Source: Stenotrophomonas sp. UBA2302 (lineage in GTDB: Bacteria; Pseudomonadota; Gammaproteobacteria; Xanthomonadales; Xanthomonadaceae). From it: DNA of 26,276 nt. The DNA lies in NCBI GenBank assembly GCA_002345545.1, contig DDVW01000006.1, forward strand, positions 13,628-39,903. The letters are read 5' to 3'. The notes under the pieces are model-generated. The model did no database searches, had not been told where the DNA came from, and saw only the letters and a list, made by a program, of their open reading frames with translations. Both the position numbers and the translations under genes were made by a program. This document shows positions 23,599 through 26,276 of the stretch, piece after piece (position 1 is the first letter of the stretch; each line of letters starts with the position of its first letter).

Positions 23599-24492
23599 TC
23601 ACAGCCACGGCAGCAGCCAGTGGTCGACCAGCAGGAAGGCGAACAGCGCCATCAGGTACACCACCGAGTAGCCGAACATCTTCATGTTGAACATCTCGTC
23701 CGGCGGATCCTGCATCTTCCACGCATACCAGAGAAAAACGCCGTTGAGCACGAGCGCCCCGCCGAGGTAGAACATGCCGCTCATGCCGATCGCCACCGGC
23801 AGCAGCGTCACCACCGCCAGCACCACCGAATACACCAGGATCTGCTTGCGCGTATGCGGCACGCCGTGGGTGACCGGCAACATCGGCACGTCGGCCTTGG
23901 CGTAGTCGACGCGGCGGAAGATCGCCAGCGCCCAGAAGTGCGGCGGCGTCCAGATGAAGATGATCAGCACCAGCAGCGAGGCGTGCGCCCAGTCGGAGCT
24001 GCCCTGCATGCCGGTGATCGCCGCCCAGCCCAGCAGCGGCGGCGTCGCCCCGGCCAGGCCACCGATGACGATGTTCTGCGAGGTCGCACGCTTCAGGTAG
24101 ACGGTGTAGATGACCGCATAGCCGATCAGCGAGGCGAAGGTCAGCACCGCGGTGATCACGTTCACCCACAGCACCAGAATGGTCATCGACAGCGCGGTCA
24201 ACGCGGCGGCGAACACCAGCACCTGCCGCGGCGAGACCTTGCCCACCACCAGCGGGCGCCATGAGGTACGGGCCATCTGCGCGTCGATGCGCGCGTCCAG
24301 CAACTGGTTGATCGCCGCCGCCGCCGCCGCCGACAGCCAGATGCCGATGAAGCCCAGCGCCCCGGATACCGTCTGCTCGGCCGTCGGCCACGTCGGCACC
24401 GCCAGACACATGCCCACCAGCGCGGTGAACACGATCAGTGCCACCACCTTGGGCTTGGTCAGATCCCAGTAATCACGCCAGGTCGTCTTCAT
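23599..24492 (-). CDS. ctaB: Heme O synthase (protoheme IX farnesyltransferase)
   Basis: A 297-residue integral membrane prenyltransferase (also called CyoE) that attaches a farnesyl group to heme B, giving heme O for terminal oxidases. It belongs to the UbiA superfamily. The first Asp-rich motif is [20 protein letters not shown] and the second is [11 protein letters not shown], both expected to bind Mg-diphosphate; about nine hydrophobic helices are visible. A six-alanine run immediately precedes the first motif, encoded by a near-perfect GCC/CGC trinucleotide repeat. The start ATG at 24492 has GGAG seven bases upstream and lies four bases past the ctaA stop codon, so the two genes are translationally coupled. 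The pairing of heme O and heme A synthases indicates supply of heme A to an aa3-type cytochrome c oxidase. Confidence 0.96.
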   Translation of the reverse strand: MKTTWRDYWDLTKPKVVALIVFTALVGMCLAVPTWPTAEQTVSGALGFIGIWLSAAAAAAINQLLDARIDAQMARTSWRPLVVGKVSPRQVLVFAAALTALSMTILVLWVNVITAVLTFASLIGYAVIYTVYLKRATSQNIVIGGLAGATPPLLGWAAITGMQGSSDWAHASLLVLIIFIWTPPHFWALAIFRRVDYAKADVPMLPVTHGVPHTRKQILVYSVVLAVVTLLPVAIGMSGMFYLGGALVLNGVFLWYAWKMQDPPDEMFNMKMFGYSVVYLMALFAFLLVDHWLLPWL

Positions 24493-24496
24493 GCCA

Positions 24497-25660
24497 TCAC
24501 TCCGGGGCGCGCAGGCGCGCCAGCAAGGTGACCAGCACGAACAGCAACGCCACCGCACCGCCGCTATGCATCACCGCCACCACCAGCGGCAGCGACAGTT
24601 TGACGTTGAGGATGCCCAGGGTGATCTGCAGCAGCAGCAACGCACCCAGCGCCGTCGCCCAGCCACGCATGCCCGGCAGCCGGAACAACCGCACCGACAG
24701 CACCAGCAGGTACAGCGCCACCACCACCGCCATCATCCGGTGCGCCATCTGGATGGCGATCCGCGAGGCACCATCGAGCACGCCGCCTTCGTAATCCACG
24801 CCGATGCCACGCCACAGGGTGAAGCCTTCGCTGTAGTTCTGCTGCGGCCACCACTGGCTCACGCAGCGCGGGAAGTTGTCCAGCGAGGCACTGCCACCGC
24901 CACAGGCCAGCGCCGCGTAGTTGGCGCTGACCCAGCCGCCCAGCGCGATCTGCATCACCACCAGCGCCACCGCCGCACGCAGCCACCAGCGCAGCCGCGG
25001 TGCCTCGGCCAGGGTGATCGGCAGGTGCGTGGCCTTCCACGCCATCCACACCAGCATGCCGAACATCAGCATGCCGCCCAGCAGATGCCCCATCACCACG
25101 ATCGGCTTGAGCAGCCAGGTCACCGTCCACATGCCCAGCAAGGCCTGGAACACCACCACCGCCAGGGTCAGCACCGCCGCACGCGCCAGATCGATGTTGG
25201 ACCAGCGCAACGCCGCCAGCAGCAGGATCGCCTCGCCACCGATGGCCAGGATGCTGGAGGCGACATGCTCGCCGCGCATATACAAAGGGATCGCCAGCGC
25301 CACCAGCACCGAGGCGGTGACGATCTGGGCGATGCCACGCTTGCGCCGGCGCGCGGCCAGCAGCGCCAGCGCAAGCACTTCCACGCCCAGCAGACCGGCG
25401 AGGAAGCGGTGCACCTGCTCGCGCCAGGCCTTGTGGCTCTCCAGCGGGCGGATTTCACTGGCCACGTGCTGGGCGGCCTCCACCTGCGTCTGCGGCCAGG
25501 TCACGCGGCCATAGCAGGTCGGCCAGTCGGGGCAGCTCAGGCCGGCATCGGACAGGCGCACGAACGAACCGAACAGGATCGTGCTCGCCGTCATGATCAG
25601 CGCGAACCACGCCAGGCGATGGAAATTGCGGTACAGCGCCGGACGCGCGGAAGAATTCAT
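24497..25660 (-). CDS. ctaA: Heme A synthase (COX15/CtaA family)
   Basis: A 387-residue polytopic membrane enzyme that oxidises the C8 methyl of heme O to a formyl group, giving heme A. Eight hydrophobic helices and the conserved histidines are visible: [23 protein letters not shown] and MHSGGA. The first periplasmic loop has LSCPDWPTC, and a later one has [16 protein letters not shown], cysteine pairs of the type that occur in this family. The start is the ATG at 25660; one extra upstream TTG codon is in frame but unnecessary. The gene lies 10 bases downstream of the Sco-like gene and four bases before ctaB, forming a tight operon. Confidence 0.96.
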   Translation of the reverse strand: MNSSARPALYRNFHRLAWFALIMTASTILFGSFVRLSDAGLSCPDWPTCYGRVTWPQTQVEAAQHVASEIRPLESHKAWREQVHRFLAGLLGVEVLALALLAARRRKRGIAQIVTASVLVALAIPLYMRGEHVASSILAIGGEAILLLAALRWSNIDLARAAVLTLAVVVFQALLGMWTVTWLLKPIVVMGHLLGGMLMFGMLVWMAWKATHLPITLAEAPRLRWWLRAAVALVVMQIALGGWVSANYAALACGGGSASLDNFPRCVSQWWPQQNYSEGFTLWRGIGVDYEGGVLDGASRIAIQMAHRMMAVVVALYLLVLSVRLFRLPGMRGWATALGALLLLQITLGILNVKLSLPLVVAVMHSGGAVALLFVLVTLLARLRAPE

Positions 25661-25670
25661 CAAGCGGAAC

Positions 25671-26246
25671 TCACATCAGTTTCAACAGCTTGGACAGATC
25701 GGCGCGCAATCCGCCCGGCTCAAAGCCCGGCGCATAGCGGAACACCACAAAGCCATTGGGATCAACTACATACACCGGGATACCGGCCGGGTCATCCACC
25801 CCCGGCAATTGGGCCCGGAACGCGGGCTGGGATTGCAGCACCTTCAGTGCCGGGGTGGCGGCCACCTGCTCCGGTGGCGTGCCCAGCCACAATATTTCGA
25901 CATTATCGGCGTTATGGCCGAACAACTGCCACACCTTGTCCAGTTGCTGCGACAAAGTGACGCATTCCGGTGCGCATGCCGCAACCGGTGCCAGCAGGAT
26001 GCGCCAGTGCCGCGCGCCCGGGTTCCAGTCATAGCTCTGCCCGTCCGCCAGGAACAGGCGTTCACTGCGCAGATCCAGCGCCGGTTGCAGCAGCTCGCCG
26101 TGATGGCGGTTGATCTGCGGCGTCCATCCGGAGAAGCGCAGGATGCCGGCCAGCGCCATCGAACCGAAGAACATCGCGAAAATGAGCAGCAATACCCGGC
26201 GGCCACGGTTGCGTGCGGCGTGCTGCTCGGGCGTGAGTGTATTCAT
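25671..26246 (-). CDS. Membrane-anchored Sco-like/thioredoxin-fold cytochrome oxidase assembly protein
   Basis: A 191-residue protein with one N-terminal transmembrane helix (about residues 17-37, after a basic ARNRGRR) and a periplasmic domain. The domain contains WRILLAPVAACAPECVTL, a C-x3-C pair (C91, C95) where Sco1/SenC copper chaperones have theirs, and later PVYVVDPNGFVVFRY, resembling the Sco YLIDPDG strand. The Sco histidine expected a few residues before that strand is not present (alanine by my alignment). A copper or disulfide role in oxidase assembly is inferred from fold and from its position 10 bases upstream of ctaA. The start is the ATG at 26246 (GGAAG nine bases upstream); ATGs at 26255 and 26273 are alternatives, the last near the window edge and just after a TGA. 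Confidence 0.75.
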   Translation of the reverse strand: MNTLTPEQHAARNRGRRVLLLIFAMFFGSMALAGILRFSGWTPQINRHHGELLQPALDLRSERLFLADGQSYDWNPGARHWRILLAPVAACAPECVTLSQQLDKVWQLFGHNADNVEILWLGTPPEQVAATPALKVLQSQPAFRAQLPGVDDPAGIPVYVVDPNGFVVFRYAPGFEPGGLRADLSKLLKLM

Positions 26247-26276
26247 GCGTTGCATCTTCCCATGGGAGAACATTCA

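Noticed and set aside
23503..24264. A plus-strand frame starting MAKPHVPPPPTDPDVPF and running through the C11 tract
   Set aside because: Only the first 30 or so codons are outside ctaB; the rest is antisense to it, no ribosome site is seen, and the proline run is just the C tract.
24491..25960. A 489-codon plus-strand frame opposite ctaA and the Sco-like gene
   Set aside because: Its Gln/His/Arg-rich composition is typical of antisense frames over membrane proteins; ctaA is certain on the minus strand.

Overview
The window is GC-rich chromosomal DNA from a gammaproteobacterium. It is most likely a member of the Xanthomonadaceae/Lysobacteraceae (Stenotrophomonas, Pseudoxanthomonas or Xanthomonas type). 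The evidence is gene content and style: an Oar-like TonB receptor with a carboxypeptidase-like N-terminal domain, the tsaD / rpsU / yqeY / yihY-like / dnaG block, a ctaA-ctaB heme module, and an intergenic repeat of the kind I associate with that family. Genus is not resolved from sequence alone. I see no phage, transposase, CRISPR, rRNA or tRNA.

Layout, left to right. Positions 1-4421 (minus): a TonB-dependent receptor, a rho-independent terminator, a standalone diaminopimelate decarboxylase (lysA), and the first codons of a further gene. Positions 4422-4970: a gene-free divergent control region with two adjacent palindromes. Positions 4971-7516 (plus): a secreted NlpC/P60 peptidase overlapping by ATGA with an L-Ala-D/L-Glu-type dipeptide epimerase, then a terminator. 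Positions 7517-8014: intergenic DNA with stacked inverted repeats. Positions 8015-10312 (plus): a MurR/RpiR regulator and a divergent member of the dicarboxylate/amino acid symporter family. Together 4971-10312 looks like a murein-peptide salvage locus resembling B. subtilis ykfB/ykfC.

Positions 10535-11698 (plus) encode an exported PQQ-type sugar dehydrogenase, convergent with a GH3 glycosidase that has no visible signal peptide. Upstream of the glycosidase on the minus strand lie a YbdG-like mechanosensitive channel, folB and tsaD. Divergent from tsaD is a strong promoter for rpsU, followed by yqeY, a YihY-type membrane protein and dnaG, a variant of the classical macromolecular synthesis cluster. 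dnaG is followed by a secreted DUF442 protein and a YfeH-type bile acid:sodium symporter homologue, rather than immediately by rpoD.

The right end (22626-26246, minus) holds an exported ChaN/EreA-like protein of unknown role, heme O synthase (ctaB/cyoE), heme A synthase (ctaA), and a membrane-anchored Sco-like protein. The last three are the tail of a cytochrome c oxidase assembly operon.

Most of the window is ordinary core genome. The observations most worth a second look are the symporter whose ion- and substrate-binding residues are replaced, the Sco-like protein lacking the usual third copper ligand, the multi-hairpin repeat at 7703-7882, the C11 tract at 23521-23531, and the CX4R DUF442 protein behind dnaG. 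I found no clear evidence for a wholly new multi-gene system.
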